Source: Pseudomonadota bacterium
GTDB lineage: Bacteria; Pseudomonadota; Gammaproteobacteria; Burkholderiales; Burkholderiaceae_B
Assembly (NCBI GenBank): GCA_023387815.1
Contig: JAEWHK010000033.1
Location: forward strand, 1 to 64,000
Length of the DNA stretch: 64,000 nt
Direction of reading: 5' to 3'
The translations under genes and the position numbers were made by a program. The notes under the pieces were generated by a model. It did no database searches. It had not been told where the DNA came from and worked only from the letters and a program-made list of their open reading frames with translations. Below, piece after piece: positions 26,681-35,621 of this stretch. The first letter of the stretch is position 1. The number at the start of each line of letters is the position of its first letter.

Positions 26681-27202
26681 ATGAACGACACGGCGCCCAC
26701 GACACGTAAAGCCTTCCCGCAATCGTTTGACTCCATTCAGGCGTTACTTGATTTTAAAGATCAGCCGGCTCTGCAATCGTCGCCTGTCGTCATTGATCAG
26801 GACACCATATCCCGGTTTGCACAGATCACACATGATACGCAATGGATCCATACGGATCCCGCTCGCGCCCACGCCGAATCGCCGTATGGAACAACCATTG
26901 CGCACGGATTCCTGGTTTTGTCACTGCTGACCTATTGGCAGTCAACGTGTATCGCATTTCCTAAGGCCCGGATGCTTCTGAACTATGGCTTCGACAAAAT
27001 CCGGTACACGACAGCAGTTCCTTCCGGCGCGAGTGTAAGCGCGTCTTTTGCGCTCACTGAAGTGACACAAACACGGCCTGGAGAAGCCCGGTGCAAATGG
27101 AATGTCAAAGTCTGTCTTGACGACACGCAGCAGGTAGCCATTTATGCGGACTGGCTGATCCTGGTTCGGTTTGACGAGGCGGAATCCACATCAGCTTCGT
27201 GA
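26681..27202 (+). CDS. MaoC-family hydratase
   Basis: A 173-residue hot-dog-fold protein. VIDQDTISRFAQITHDTQWIHTDPARA and the following YGTTIAHGFLVLSLL contain the Asp/His hydratase motif of R-specific enoyl-CoA hydratases. It is the last gene of the Bug/CoA-transferase/SDR operon, 26 bases after the SDR. It would hydrate the enoyl-CoA made by a dehydrogenase, perhaps one from the neighbouring divergent unit. Confidence 0.88.
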   Translation: MNDTAPTTRKAFPQSFDSIQALLDFKDQPALQSSPVVIDQDTISRFAQITHDTQWIHTDPARAHAESPYGTTIAHGFLVLSLLTYWQSTCIAFPKARMLLNYGFDKIRYTTAVPSGASVSASFALTEVTQTRPGEARCKWNVKVCLDDTQQVAIYADWLILVRFDEAESTSAS

Positions 27203-27260
27203 TATAACGTTCGATTCGACGAGACGAAATTTGCATCTGCTTCATGACATAAAAAACGCA

Positions 27261-27587
27261 TCACTGCGAATAATCGTCCGGAAGCAGCAAGGTAATCAGT
27301 CGACGGGCCTGCGCATCTGAATGGATGACTCCGGCCCGCAGCTCAAGCGCCGAATGTGCTCGTGGGTACCATACCATCCGATAGGGAGCGAGCCTATCGA
27401 TAAACCGCAACAACCGACGCTGCCTGTCCAGAAATAGTACGGAAACCGCAAAGCGCATGGCACAGGTATGTATGCCTTGACATGGTATGAAATGGAACAC
27501 CTGAGTCGCTGGAACATCTCGTCTTCCCATCAATCCAAGAAATCGCTGGTGAAACCGGTCAAACGTGATCAGTGAAAATTCATGCAT
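27261..27587 (-). CDS. DUF192 family protein in Tad locus
   Basis: A 108-residue protein with the DUF192 pattern: RFLGLMGRRD near 15-24, a central cysteine and AM where the family has FWM, VLFLD at 50-54, and SALELRAG near 79-86. The function of DUF192 is not established. The start directly follows the tadC stop (TGAATG), so it is the last gene of the Tad operon. DUF192 genes do occur at ends of some tad loci. No signal peptide is seen here, though many family members have one. Confidence 0.75.
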   Translation of the reverse strand: MHEFSLITFDRFHQRFLGLMGRRDVPATQVFHFIPCQGIHTCAMRFAVSVLFLDRQRRLLRFIDRLAPYRMVWYPRAHSALELRAGVIHSDAQARRLITLLLPDDYSQ

Positions 27588-28460
27588 TCAGATTCCTGAT
27601 TGAAGCACTTTTACGGCGATGGGGAACGCCAGAACGATAAACGTGCAGGGAAAAATGCAGAAGATAAGCGGCATGAGCATTTTGACCGGTGCTTCCAGCG
27701 CCCGCTTTTCTGCAAAACTGAAACGTTCCTGCCGACGCTGCTCTGATTGAGAACGCAATAATGGCCCCAGCCCCATACCAAGGTTCTCTGCCTGCGCAAT
27801 GGCGGCCACCCAACGACCGATTTCCGGTGTTCCAGTACGAAACGCCATCGCCTTGAGCGCATCAATTCGAGGTTTTCCCGCCCGCATTTCAGCCAGGCTA
27901 TATCTAAGCTCCTCGCGCAGAATGCCCGCCGGACACAGCGCTGCAGTGTGAGCCAGTGCCCCTTGCAGATTCTGTCCGGCTTCCACGCATAAGGTTGTCA
28001 TATCCAGAAAAAACGGAAGTTCGCGTAGTATGTGGCTTCGACGCCTGACCGCCCTGTCTCTCAGCCACAGCAGAGGAAAAAAATAAGCACCTGTTGCCAT
28101 TGCACCTGCAATGATGACATTTGTCATTGGATGACCAAGCAGGTCTGAGCGCTGGACGAAAAGGCTGATGGCAAAAGCGATTCCCGCAGCAAGACACTGA
28201 GTACCTAAAATATGATCTACGCACGCCATGTTCTCCAGGCCGGCATGACGCAGAAGTGACTGAATGCGCTCACGATGTCTCCACGGTACAAATGGCATGA
28301 TGACCCGCCCCAGAACATCAATCCAGGGCCAGAACAGGACAAAAAGTTTGCGTTTCCTGAACGCCGCAGGAACCGGGAGCCTTCCTGCTGCAGGAGAAAG
28401 AATCACATACAGCAAGAGGCAAATACTAAAACCCGCAAGCAGGCTGCTGATCCAGAACAT
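27588..28460 (-). CDS. tadC: Tad pilus inner-membrane platform protein TadC
   Basis: A 290-residue type II secretion F-domain protein with N-terminal hydrophobic helices, a central cytoplasmic F domain (LRELPFFLDMTTLCVEAGQN, AEMRAGKPRIDALKAM) and a C-terminal helical pair ending AFPIAVKVLQSGI. With TadB it forms the platform on which the TadA ATPase acts to assemble pili. It is 15 bases downstream of tadB and immediately followed by the DUF192 gene. Confidence 0.9.
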   Translation of the reverse strand: MFWISSLLAGFSICLLLYVILSPAAGRLPVPAAFRKRKLFVLFWPWIDVLGRVIMPFVPWRHRERIQSLLRHAGLENMACVDHILGTQCLAAGIAFAISLFVQRSDLLGHPMTNVIIAGAMATGAYFFPLLWLRDRAVRRRSHILRELPFFLDMTTLCVEAGQNLQGALAHTAALCPAGILREELRYSLAEMRAGKPRIDALKAMAFRTGTPEIGRWVAAIAQAENLGMGLGPLLRSQSEQRRQERFSFAEKRALEAPVKMLMPLIFCIFPCTFIVLAFPIAVKVLQSGI

Positions 28461-28475
28461 GACTGCGTTATCCGT

Positions 28476-29321
28476 TTAAATATCAATATTGACGATCCGG
28501 CGAATCAGCCACAATCCCAGCGCTTCAAGCACGAGCACCACGATCAGCACACCCCAGCCCGCAGGGTGACGCCATAGCAGTTGCATGGAATCCGGATCAA
28601 GGAAACTGAGGACAGCGATCAGCAGCACTGGCAACCCGGCCATGACCCATGCCTGCATTTTTCCCTGTGACGTCAGGGCACGGATTCTGCCCTGTATCTG
28701 CTGACGGGCGTGCAAGGTATGGGCAATTCGTTCAAGTGCTTCAGCCAGATTCCCGCCACTGTGCATTGCTATTCTGAGCGCAGATACAAACAGCCCCGTC
28801 GACTCGGTGGGAACGCGACCATGAAGCCGATCCAGGCATTGCTCGAATGTCACGCCCACTCTTTGCTGTCTTTGTATCAGCGCGAACTCCTGGGAAAGCG
28901 GCGGCGCTGTCTCCGACGCAAGCTGAGCAATTGCGCTCTGCAGACCAGCACCCGCACGCAAGGCGCCAGCCAGCGCCAGCAGCATTTCCGGCAACTGACG
29001 ATCAAATTGTTCCCGGCGACGATTCTGTATGATCGACACGATGCGGTCAGGAACCATGAATACGATTGCGCCTGTGACGGGCGCGAGCCACCACAAGCCG
29101 GACAACAGCCACGCAGTCAATGCCGATGCCAGTGCCATAACAATGTTTCCCGACCACAGGAGTCGTGGATCGATGAACAGAAAAATATCCTGAAGCCGAA
29201 ATGACGTCTCTTTCGTGATTCTTTTTTCCCAATGCTGCAGGACAAGTGCCAGAAGATGCTGCCCCACCAAAAAAACAAGCATCGCGCCGACCGTGATGAA
29301 AACAAGCATGATCCCGAGCAT
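28476..29321 (-). CDS. tadB: Tad pilus inner-membrane platform protein TadB
   Basis: A 281-residue F-domain protein, paralogue of TadC. LPEMLLALAGALRAGAGLQS and SGGNLAEALERIAHTLHARQ are the helical hairpins of the F domain, flanked by membrane segments at the N- and C-termini. The ATG overlaps the tadA stop by one base (TAATG), implying coupled translation and a fixed ratio with TadA. Confidence 0.9.
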   Translation of the reverse strand: MLGIMLVFITVGAMLVFLVGQHLLALVLQHWEKRITKETSFRLQDIFLFIDPRLLWSGNIVMALASALTAWLLSGLWWLAPVTGAIVFMVPDRIVSIIQNRRREQFDRQLPEMLLALAGALRAGAGLQSAIAQLASETAPPLSQEFALIQRQQRVGVTFEQCLDRLHGRVPTESTGLFVSALRIAMHSGGNLAEALERIAHTLHARQQIQGRIRALTSQGKMQAWVMAGLPVLLIAVLSFLDPDSMQLLWRHPAGWGVLIVVLVLEALGLWLIRRIVNIDI

Positions 29322-31183
29322 TATGCAGATACTCCGCTTGAAAACCTGGCGTCTGACGCCGAACCATCGTGGTCTACGGAATTCGTTCTACCATTGGGTA
29401 AGCGATGCGTCTGAGACAGAACAAAGGTGTTGGTCGTGACGGCAGCGGTGGACTGATTGAAAATAGTCACATCAATCTGCAATCCATCCCGGATCAGACT
29501 GCCAAAGCAATCCGGCACAATTCCATTGCCCATAAATGCACCATTGCCTTTTCTGTCAAAGCGGAATATTTCCTGCGACTTAATGACACCGCTTTCAAGA
29601 CCGCAGATTTCCGTGATTGAGGTAATCACGCGTCGGCCACTGGATAGCCTGCTCTGCTGAATGACAAAATCGATACTGGCCGCAATGTGTTCCCGCACCG
29701 CTGACAGCGGCAATTCCATGCCGGCCATCAGTATCATTGTTTCGAGTCGCGCCAGCGCATCTCGTGGACTGTTGGCATGCAACGTGGTCATGGAACCTTC
29801 GTGTCCGGTATTCATTGCACTGAGCATGTCAAAAGCCTCAGCGCCCCTGCACTCGCCCACTACGATTCGGTCCGGCCGCATACGCAAGGCATTGCGCACG
29901 AGATCACGAATCAGAATCTGTCCCTTGCCTTCGATATTGGCTGGTCGCGCCTCCAGCGCGATCAGATGCGAATGGTTGAGACGCAGTTCTGCCGCATCTT
30001 CTATGGTGATAATTCGTTCGTGATCAGGAATACAGTTCGAAAGAATGTTGAGCAACGTTGTTTTACCCGAACCGGTGCCGCCCGACACAATCAGGTTTTT
30101 CCGATGTTCGATGCACAGCTGCAGAAACTGCTGCATGCAGGCATCGAGCGTTCCAAGCGCCAGCAAATCGTTCATCCCTGGTCGAAAGTCGGGAAATTTG
30201 CGGATAGTCAGGTTCGCACCACGCAGAGCAATGGGTGGAATGACAGCATTGACGCGCGAACCATCCTTCAGACGCGCGTCCACCATGGGTGAGCTTTCAT
30301 CAATACGTCGTCCCAATGGGGCAACGATGCGATCAATAATGCCTCTGACGGATTTTTCGCTGCTGAATGAACCTGGATGAAGACCAAGACGACCCGCCTT
30401 TTCCACATAGATTTCATCATATCGATTGACCATGATTTCCGTCACCAGCGGATCTGCCAGCAATGGCTCAAGCGGACCGAGGCCAATGGCTTCGTCAAGC
30501 ACATCCTGTTTAAGTTCCGCACAATCGATATCGTCGGACGATTGAATATACTCAGCGATGATCTGATCCAGCAGTGCTGCAGCCTCCTGCCGTAATGCTG
30601 CATCAGACATCTGTGATATATCCTTGCGGCGCAAATCAAGCGCCTGGAGAAGGCGCGAGTGCACTTGCAAACGACATTGCAGGTACCTGTCAGAAGGTAG
30701 CTGCTGCGGTACCGTTTTCGCTCCGTCTGCCGTGTGCGTCATGGCTCGTGCGGACGCATCTGCTGCACTTTCACGCTCGCCGACTGTAGGTGCACAGATC
30801 GCATCGACACTGACAGCATCTTGTGCTTGCACATTACTGCATGCGAAATCTTGTGTCACTGTCAGGCAGTCAGGTGCATCTACGTGTTCTGTGGCGTCCA
30901 GGCAGCATAAGACCATGCGGCACGGCCCCATGAGTATTTCATCTGAAATTGCAAGAGGACCGTATTCGCTGATGCGCATGCCATTGACGTAGGTGCCTGC
31001 GAGCGATCCCAGATCTTCGATAAATACCCCGCTCACCCGGCGCACAAACCTGGCGTGGCGGCGCGCAACGCGCCAGCTGCGCAGAAATATCTCACATTCC
31101 CGGTTTCTGCCTGCAATCGCAGGCAAAGCGTACTGCTCGCGTCTGACTGTACCATCTTCAAAATGCATATCCATCACGATCAT
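29321..31183 (-). CDS. tadA: Tad pilus secretion ATPase TadA/CpaF with N-terminal FHA domain
   Basis: Hexameric ATPase that powers assembly and retraction of Tad pili. Its 620 residues are longer than the usual CpaF because residues about 15-95 form a forkhead-associated (FHA) domain: G25-R26, the RR-H segment at 41-43 and VNG at 66-68, a fold that binds phosphothreonine peptides. A low-complexity linker follows (100-165), then the ATPase: LGPLEPLLADPLVTEIMVN, RIDESSPMVDARLKDGSRVN, Walker A GGTGSGKT at 368-375, the HERIITIEDAAEL Asp box and the RPDRIVVGECRG Walker B. The ATG overlaps the cpaC stop by four bases. TadZ/CpaE, which normally localises the machine, is absent from the locus; the FHA domain may take over part of that role. 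Confidence 0.92.
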   Translation of the reverse strand: MIVMDMHFEDGTVRREQYALPAIAGRNRECEIFLRSWRVARRHARFVRRVSGVFIEDLGSLAGTYVNGMRISEYGPLAISDEILMGPCRMVLCCLDATEHVDAPDCLTVTQDFACSNVQAQDAVSVDAICAPTVGERESAADASARAMTHTADGAKTVPQQLPSDRYLQCRLQVHSRLLQALDLRRKDISQMSDAALRQEAAALLDQIIAEYIQSSDDIDCAELKQDVLDEAIGLGPLEPLLADPLVTEIMVNRYDEIYVEKAGRLGLHPGSFSSEKSVRGIIDRIVAPLGRRIDESSPMVDARLKDGSRVNAVIPPIALRGANLTIRKFPDFRPGMNDLLALGTLDACMQQFLQLCIEHRKNLIVSGGTGSGKTTLLNILSNCIPDHERIITIEDAAELRLNHSHLIALEARPANIEGKGQILIRDLVRNALRMRPDRIVVGECRGAEAFDMLSAMNTGHEGSMTTLHANSPRDALARLETMILMAGMELPLSAVREHIAASIDFVIQQSRLSSGRRVITSITEICGLESGVIKSQEIFRFDRKGNGAFMGNGIVPDCFGSLIRDGLQIDVTIFNQSTAAVTTNTFVLSQTHRLPNGRTNSVDHDGSASDARFSSGVSA

Positions 31184-32814
31184 TGAGGTCCTCCGGTAAC
31201 AAATGAATCCGACGCACGGCGCTGCAGCCGCAACACTGGTTTCCAGCGTGAATGTTTCACGCGAATGGGTACCGTGCGACGGGCGCCTGTAGTCAGCTTT
31301 TTAACTGCATCGGCGCGTTTGGTCGCATTGATGAAGCCGCGCGAAAAATGCCAGTGTTCACCCGCCGGCACCCATATCGGAAATTGATGACCTTTCGCTG
31401 CTGGTGTCTGTGGGCTCCGGTTTTCTTGTGCTTTCGCTTCCTGGTCACGTGCACCATCAAATGTATTCAGATCGCCGTTAGCCAGTGCGCTTATGTTCGG
31501 TTCCGCGCTGATCTTCGTCTGCGTTTCGCTGCTGACGGGCACATTCAGGACGGGTGGTGACCTGAACGTGTCGTCTATGATTTCCCGGGAACGGGTCGTG
31601 CGCGCAAGAAGGTCATGGTTATCTGCCGACACAACGACAGGACGAACAAAGATGGCCAGTTCCGTTTCATTACGTTGAAAGCGGCTCGAGCGAAACAATG
31701 CACCCAGTACCGGCAGATCACCCAGGCCGGGAAGCTTTTCGGCATTGCGAAATTGGTCGCGCGAAATAAAGCCGGCAAGAACCAACGTCTGCCCGGACTG
31801 CACATTGAATTCTGTTGAGGTGCGCCGTGTCTTGAGCGCCGGGCCTCCGTTGACGGTCATGGACGCATCCACAGAACTGACCTCCACGTCAATTTTTGAT
31901 CTGACGTTTCCATTCTTCTGTATTCGTGGAGTTATGTGCAGACTGACGCCGTAAGGTTTGAATATGGTCTGGTTCTGTCCATTGCGATCAGTGGTGACAT
32001 AAGGCACCTCGCCACCTGCCAGAAACTCGGCTGTCGAACCGCTACGCGCCATCAATTGCGGCTGTGCAAGAACAACCGCCTGGCCTTGCTGTGCGAGCGT
32101 CTGCACCGATGCGGACAGAAGCGCATTCAGACCAAAATAGCCGGCCGGCGCTGCTGCACGAAAGGGAATTTGCAGTGGTCCGTCTCCAGGCCGGTTCGAA
32201 AAACGCGACGATCCCGAATCCCAGACTGCGCCGGCAGCCAGCCCACCCGCGTTCGTATTCCATTTGATACCCAGTTCCTGAAGGACGTTACGTGGCAGTT
32301 CCAGAATCTGTACATCAAGCAGCACCATCTGATCCCAGCCAATCTGACTGGTCATGTCGACTATCTGCGGAAAATGACGCGCAAGCACCATCAGCCTTTC
32401 ACGGTCGGCATCGCTCAGGTTGTCACCTTCCACGATGATTTTTTCACCGACCTGCGTCGCTTTGATATGTCCGATCGTACTCAGGATGCGACGGATATCA
32501 TGCTGCAATCGCTGCTCTCCGACTGCCCTGACCTGTACATGAAACTGCTGACTGCCATTATTTTTATCCCAGATATTGACGACGGTTTCTCCGGGTTCCC
32601 GCGCGAACAACACAATTTCATTATCTGCGTCAGTGACGGCATTGACAACCCTGCCGTTGCCAACAGCAACACGAGAAAGGTCGGCAACGGACAGCACTTT
32701 GACGTCCCCAACCTGCAACTGAATGTCTGTGTCCGTGGCTGACTGCGCACGAACTATCGGCATTGCGCATATACCGAGAGCAACAATAAAGGAAATCACC
32801 GTTAAATACTTCAT
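31180..32814 (-). CDS. cpaC: Tad pilus secretin CpaC/RcpA
   Basis: Outer-membrane secretin of the Tad machine. The ATG of MKYLTV is chosen because a signal peptide follows directly (FIVALGICAMPIVRAQSA); the longer frame upstream is not protein-like. Of 544 residues, about 30-100 are the CpaC-type N domain (VGDVKVLSVADLSRVAVGNG), then a BON-like segment, and 230-420 the secretin core, with VLLDVQILELPRNVLQELGI and the SGQTLVLAGFISRDQ and PGLGDLPVLGALFRS motifs. The C-terminal 110 residues are an extra hydrophilic tail. Its stop is fused to the tadA start. Confidence 0.9.
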   Translation of the reverse strand: MKYLTVISFIVALGICAMPIVRAQSATDTDIQLQVGDVKVLSVADLSRVAVGNGRVVNAVTDADNEIVLFAREPGETVVNIWDKNNGSQQFHVQVRAVGEQRLQHDIRRILSTIGHIKATQVGEKIIVEGDNLSDADRERLMVLARHFPQIVDMTSQIGWDQMVLLDVQILELPRNVLQELGIKWNTNAGGLAAGAVWDSGSSRFSNRPGDGPLQIPFRAAAPAGYFGLNALLSASVQTLAQQGQAVVLAQPQLMARSGSTAEFLAGGEVPYVTTDRNGQNQTIFKPYGVSLHITPRIQKNGNVRSKIDVEVSSVDASMTVNGGPALKTRRTSTEFNVQSGQTLVLAGFISRDQFRNAEKLPGLGDLPVLGALFRSSRFQRNETELAIFVRPVVVSADNHDLLARTTRSREIIDDTFRSPPVLNVPVSSETQTKISAEPNISALANGDLNTFDGARDQEAKAQENRSPQTPAAKGHQFPIWVPAGEHWHFSRGFINATKRADAVKKLTTGARRTVPIRVKHSRWKPVLRLQRRASDSFVTGGPQ

Positions 32815-32868
32815 GCTGATAACTGTTCCTGGGCTGATGATTTTTTCTGGAGCTGATAACTGTTCCTG
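32815..32868. repeat. 17-base direct repeat before cpaC
   Basis: GCTGATAACTGTTCCTG occurs at 32815-32831, adjoining the cpaC ATG, and again at 32852-32868. The repeat fills the leader between cpaB and cpaC and may be a slippage duplication or a binding site for a protein or RNA. Confidence 0.6.
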
Positions 32869-32914
32869 AGGACGATTCAATTTCATGGAGCTGATTGCTC
32901 TTTCAGTGGACGAT

Positions 32915-33931
32915 TCATTCTTCCGCGGACAATGACTCTTGCTGGCGCTGACTGGATACAGACTGATCCTCTTGCCGTTCTTTGACAGCACCCGACAGCG
33001 ATGCGCCGGTATTTGCCGAGTGCAGCGAGCTGATCCACGCGCTGACGATATCACCAGCCTCGGGCAATTCGAACACCCCCTTGGCAGGCGGGGTAGACAC
33101 GGGTTTGGTTTCCTGCGATGCTGCGCCAGCACGCTGCGGCCCCTGATCGCCATAAATGACGACGGGACGGTGTCGCGCCACTGAAGGTGCGCTGGCGATG
33201 CCCAATAGGGTGGCAAGATCGCCTTGAACGCCTTTATTGCTTGGCTTGATATCGTCGGGGTGACGCAACAATGCAGTGATCGTGCCAGCCTGTCTGGCGG
33301 CGACAAGTCTTGCCGCTTCTTCTGGCGAGGTGTCCAGGGTTACGGTTGAATACCCTGACGCTGGCAGACTTGAGTTGTCCGCTTCCTGCGCCAGGCTTTC
33401 AGCGCCAGTGGCAAGTACCAGAACCCCCTGCAGCAAGGGTGCGGTGATCTTCTTGCGCCGGTATTCAAACGACACGTAAAGATCGATCAGATCGCCGGGA
33501 ACAAGCAATCCCGATACGGAATTGATCGCATCGACGGGGATGGTAATGGCCCTCCTGCCCGTTCGCACCTTTTGCGAGAATGCCTTTCGGTGAACCGCAG
33601 CCAGGTGCGCATTCAGCAGAATATCGCCTTTTTTCAGCGAACTCGTCACGACTTTGTTTTCGATAATGCCAACGTCCTCGGGCCGGAAACTGCCGCCCGG
33701 AACCCAGTCAACCGGAACGTCTCGAACGGCCAGATGCACTCGTTCAATCCGCAACCCTTCAGGCAGATCGTAGTCCGCAACAAGGCGAGCGACCGTCTTC
33801 ACCTTTGCCTGTTCGTCCAGCGCTCGAATGTGATCCTGAATATAGCGACGCGCTGCCCATGCTGCGGCCAGACCTGCAAGCAGAGCCGCAAGCAGGAGCA
33901 GACCATGACGATTGATCGAAATCCTTTTCAT
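32915..33931 (-). CDS. cpaB: Tad pilus assembly protein CpaB/RcpC
   Basis: A 338-residue periplasmic protein with one N-terminal membrane helix (HGLLLLAALLAGLAAAWAAR) and an SAF domain near 42-110 (VARLVADYDLPEGLRIERVH, NKVVTSSLKKGDILLNAHL). RAITIPVDAINSVSGLLVPGDLIDLYV is the typical RcpC segment. The C-terminal 60 residues are low-complexity Ser/Gln/Glu. CpaB proteins are thought to stabilise or gate the secretin, and the gene lies just upstream of cpaC as in other tad loci. Confidence 0.88.
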   Translation of the reverse strand: MKRISINRHGLLLLAALLAGLAAAWAARRYIQDHIRALDEQAKVKTVARLVADYDLPEGLRIERVHLAVRDVPVDWVPGGSFRPEDVGIIENKVVTSSLKKGDILLNAHLAAVHRKAFSQKVRTGRRAITIPVDAINSVSGLLVPGDLIDLYVSFEYRRKKITAPLLQGVLVLATGAESLAQEADNSSLPASGYSTVTLDTSPEEAARLVAARQAGTITALLRHPDDIKPSNKGVQGDLATLLGIASAPSVARHRPVVIYGDQGPQRAGAASQETKPVSTPPAKGVFELPEAGDIVSAWISSLHSANTGASLSGAVKERQEDQSVSSQRQQESLSAEE

Positions 33932-33943
33932 CGCTTTGCCTCC

Positions 33944-34663
33944 TTACCACAATGCGTCAGACGCCGCGAGATAGAGCACCGCAGTGTCCTGCGCATCTTC
34001 CACGAAAAAGCGAAGGGACAGTCCGTACCTCACCCAGGTATCAATGCCCTGCCCGCTTAACGAATTCCATTTCGCCGACAGGAGTTCCTTGCGAAACGCT
34101 TCTGCGAGTGGAGCGGCACGGGTTTGTGGATAGGAATAAACCTGATGACATACGTGTTGCGGGTCACCAAAACAGATATCCATGAGCAATCTGCCCCCTT
34201 CGGGAAGCAACTGAAGGCCGCGACGCCGGGCCGGCAGGTATCGCTCGGGATCGTCCGGTGCAAATTGCGTATCAGCAGCATATTCGATGGCACTCAGTAC
34301 TGCCTGTGTTCTGGCTGCAGTTGCAAGGTCGACGACCAGCTGCAAAGTAAGATTGCTGGCCAACATAGAGCCGGTATAGAACATTTGGTTCCCGACACGT
34401 GTCATATGTGTAAACATCGACGTTCTGCTATGAAGGCGCTTCAAAAACATCTCGACTGGCATTGGGATATCAAGTGCCAGAAATGCCGCAGGCATGCCGA
34501 ATAAAGTAAACGCTGTAGGAGCGCCTGCATCCGGCACATCCAGTTGTTTGCTCGCGTTGATCAGCGCTTTAGATACTAGCGGACCTGGCTCAACGGCGGC
34601 GAGCGCGTGACGCTGCATGACCAGCAGGATAAAAATAAAGATAATTCTTTTCATCATGACCAC
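33944..34663 (-). CDS. Exported hypothetical protein of the Tad locus
   Basis: About 239 residues with a clear signal peptide (IIFIFILLVMQRHALAAVEP). Translation may start at GTG 34663, nine bases after AAGGAG, or at ATG 34657, which is further from the site. The mature part is alpha-rich with no recognised domain: NLTLQLVVDLATAARTQAVL, two cysteines in MDICFGDPQHVCHQ that could form a disulfide, and LYLAASDALW at the end. It sits between the TadE-like gene and cpaB, same strand, so a periplasmic accessory role in pilus assembly is inferred from position only. Confidence 0.7.
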   Translation of the reverse strand: MVMMKRIIFIFILLVMQRHALAAVEPGPLVSKALINASKQLDVPDAGAPTAFTLFGMPAAFLALDIPMPVEMFLKRLHSRTSMFTHMTRVGNQMFYTGSMLASNLTLQLVVDLATAARTQAVLSAIEYAADTQFAPDDPERYLPARRRGLQLLPEGGRLLMDICFGDPQHVCHQVYSYPQTRAAPLAEAFRKELLSAKWNSLSGQGIDTWVRYGLSLRFFVEDAQDTAVLYLAASDALW

Positions 34664-34852
34664 GCAATTTTTCTCCTTTTGAGAAGCGATTCGGAAACAG
34701 AAGATGAATAAGGCAAGAAGAACATAGCGAAATGGACGAAATAAGGTCAATGAAGCAAATAAAATAAAGCCGCACCAGCCAGTTACGTTTAACGAAGTGA
34801 ATTGAATAACGAAGAACCCGGAACGAACTCAGGCGCAAACTGGCAATGTAGG

Positions 34853-35581
34853 TTACGGCCGCCTGCCGACCCAGGGCATGAACCAGTCGGTCGACGGGCG
34901 AGCGCGGTTCCATGGCGTATCGACCGGCCCTGCCACCGACATCACTTTTTCTGCGGCAGAGCGGGACGCCCGGGCAACACGACGCCATGCGGCGTCTGAC
35001 GCAGAAGCTCGCTCATGAGCGGATTGCACGTCTGCCGTGTGACCTGCGTCGGTAAGAATGGCGCAGTAGCGCCGCAACACGATTGCAATACGTTCAGCAA
35101 AACCCAAGTCAGCGCCCGACAGTTCGCTGCGCGCTGCCGCTCCTTCGTATCGCAGTGCCCTTGCCGGCCGGATTTCAAGATCCAAACGAGCGATGCCCTT
35201 GTCCTGTAAATCCCACTCGTTGCGAAGTGTGCTTGCCGATGGCTGATCTGCGCCGGGCTGGCCGTGCTGATCGAGCTTCGCGCTGCGATTGACAGACGAC
35301 GTTACTGCCCCAACTGGCACCATTGCCTGGCCTGCGGTGTTTTTCCATCGGCCTTCTGAAAAAAATCGCTGTCTGAGTTTTTCCTGCGATACGGCGCCTG
35401 CGCGGGCAAGTTCGAAGGCACCGTAACGACTGGCATGATGTCCGGTCAGGGCAATATCCTGCAATCGCGCGAGCCAGCTACCTGCCTGGAACAGCAGCAG
35501 AATGGCGCAAAGCACAACAAGCCCCTCAGCAAGTGCCTGGCCTTGCTGACCAAATATCAAAGTTGTGTTTTCGTGACTCAT
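34853..35581 (-). CDS. TadE-like minor pseudopilin
   Basis: About 242 residues starting MSHENTTL. GQQGQALAEGLVVLCAILLLF near 11-31 is a prepilin-like leader, where a glycine followed by QALAE and a hydrophobic helix resembles TadE-family pseudopilins processed by a dedicated peptidase. The remainder is hydrophilic. An in-frame ATG 33 bases earlier is an alternative start. It overlaps none of the downstream gene, but its 5' part lies close to the end of the TadG-like gene. Probably a minor pilus component or initiator. Confidence 0.7.
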   Translation of the reverse strand: MSHENTTLIFGQQGQALAEGLVVLCAILLLFQAGSWLARLQDIALTGHHASRYGAFELARAGAVSQEKLRQRFFSEGRWKNTAGQAMVPVGAVTSSVNRSAKLDQHGQPGADQPSASTLRNEWDLQDKGIARLDLEIRPARALRYEGAAARSELSGADLGFAERIAIVLRRYCAILTDAGHTADVQSAHERASASDAAWRRVARASRSAAEKVMSVAGPVDTPWNRARPSTDWFMPWVGRRP

Positions 35582-35621
35582 GAAACAAACTCTTCTGTAT
35601 TGCATACTTCTATACTGCAAA

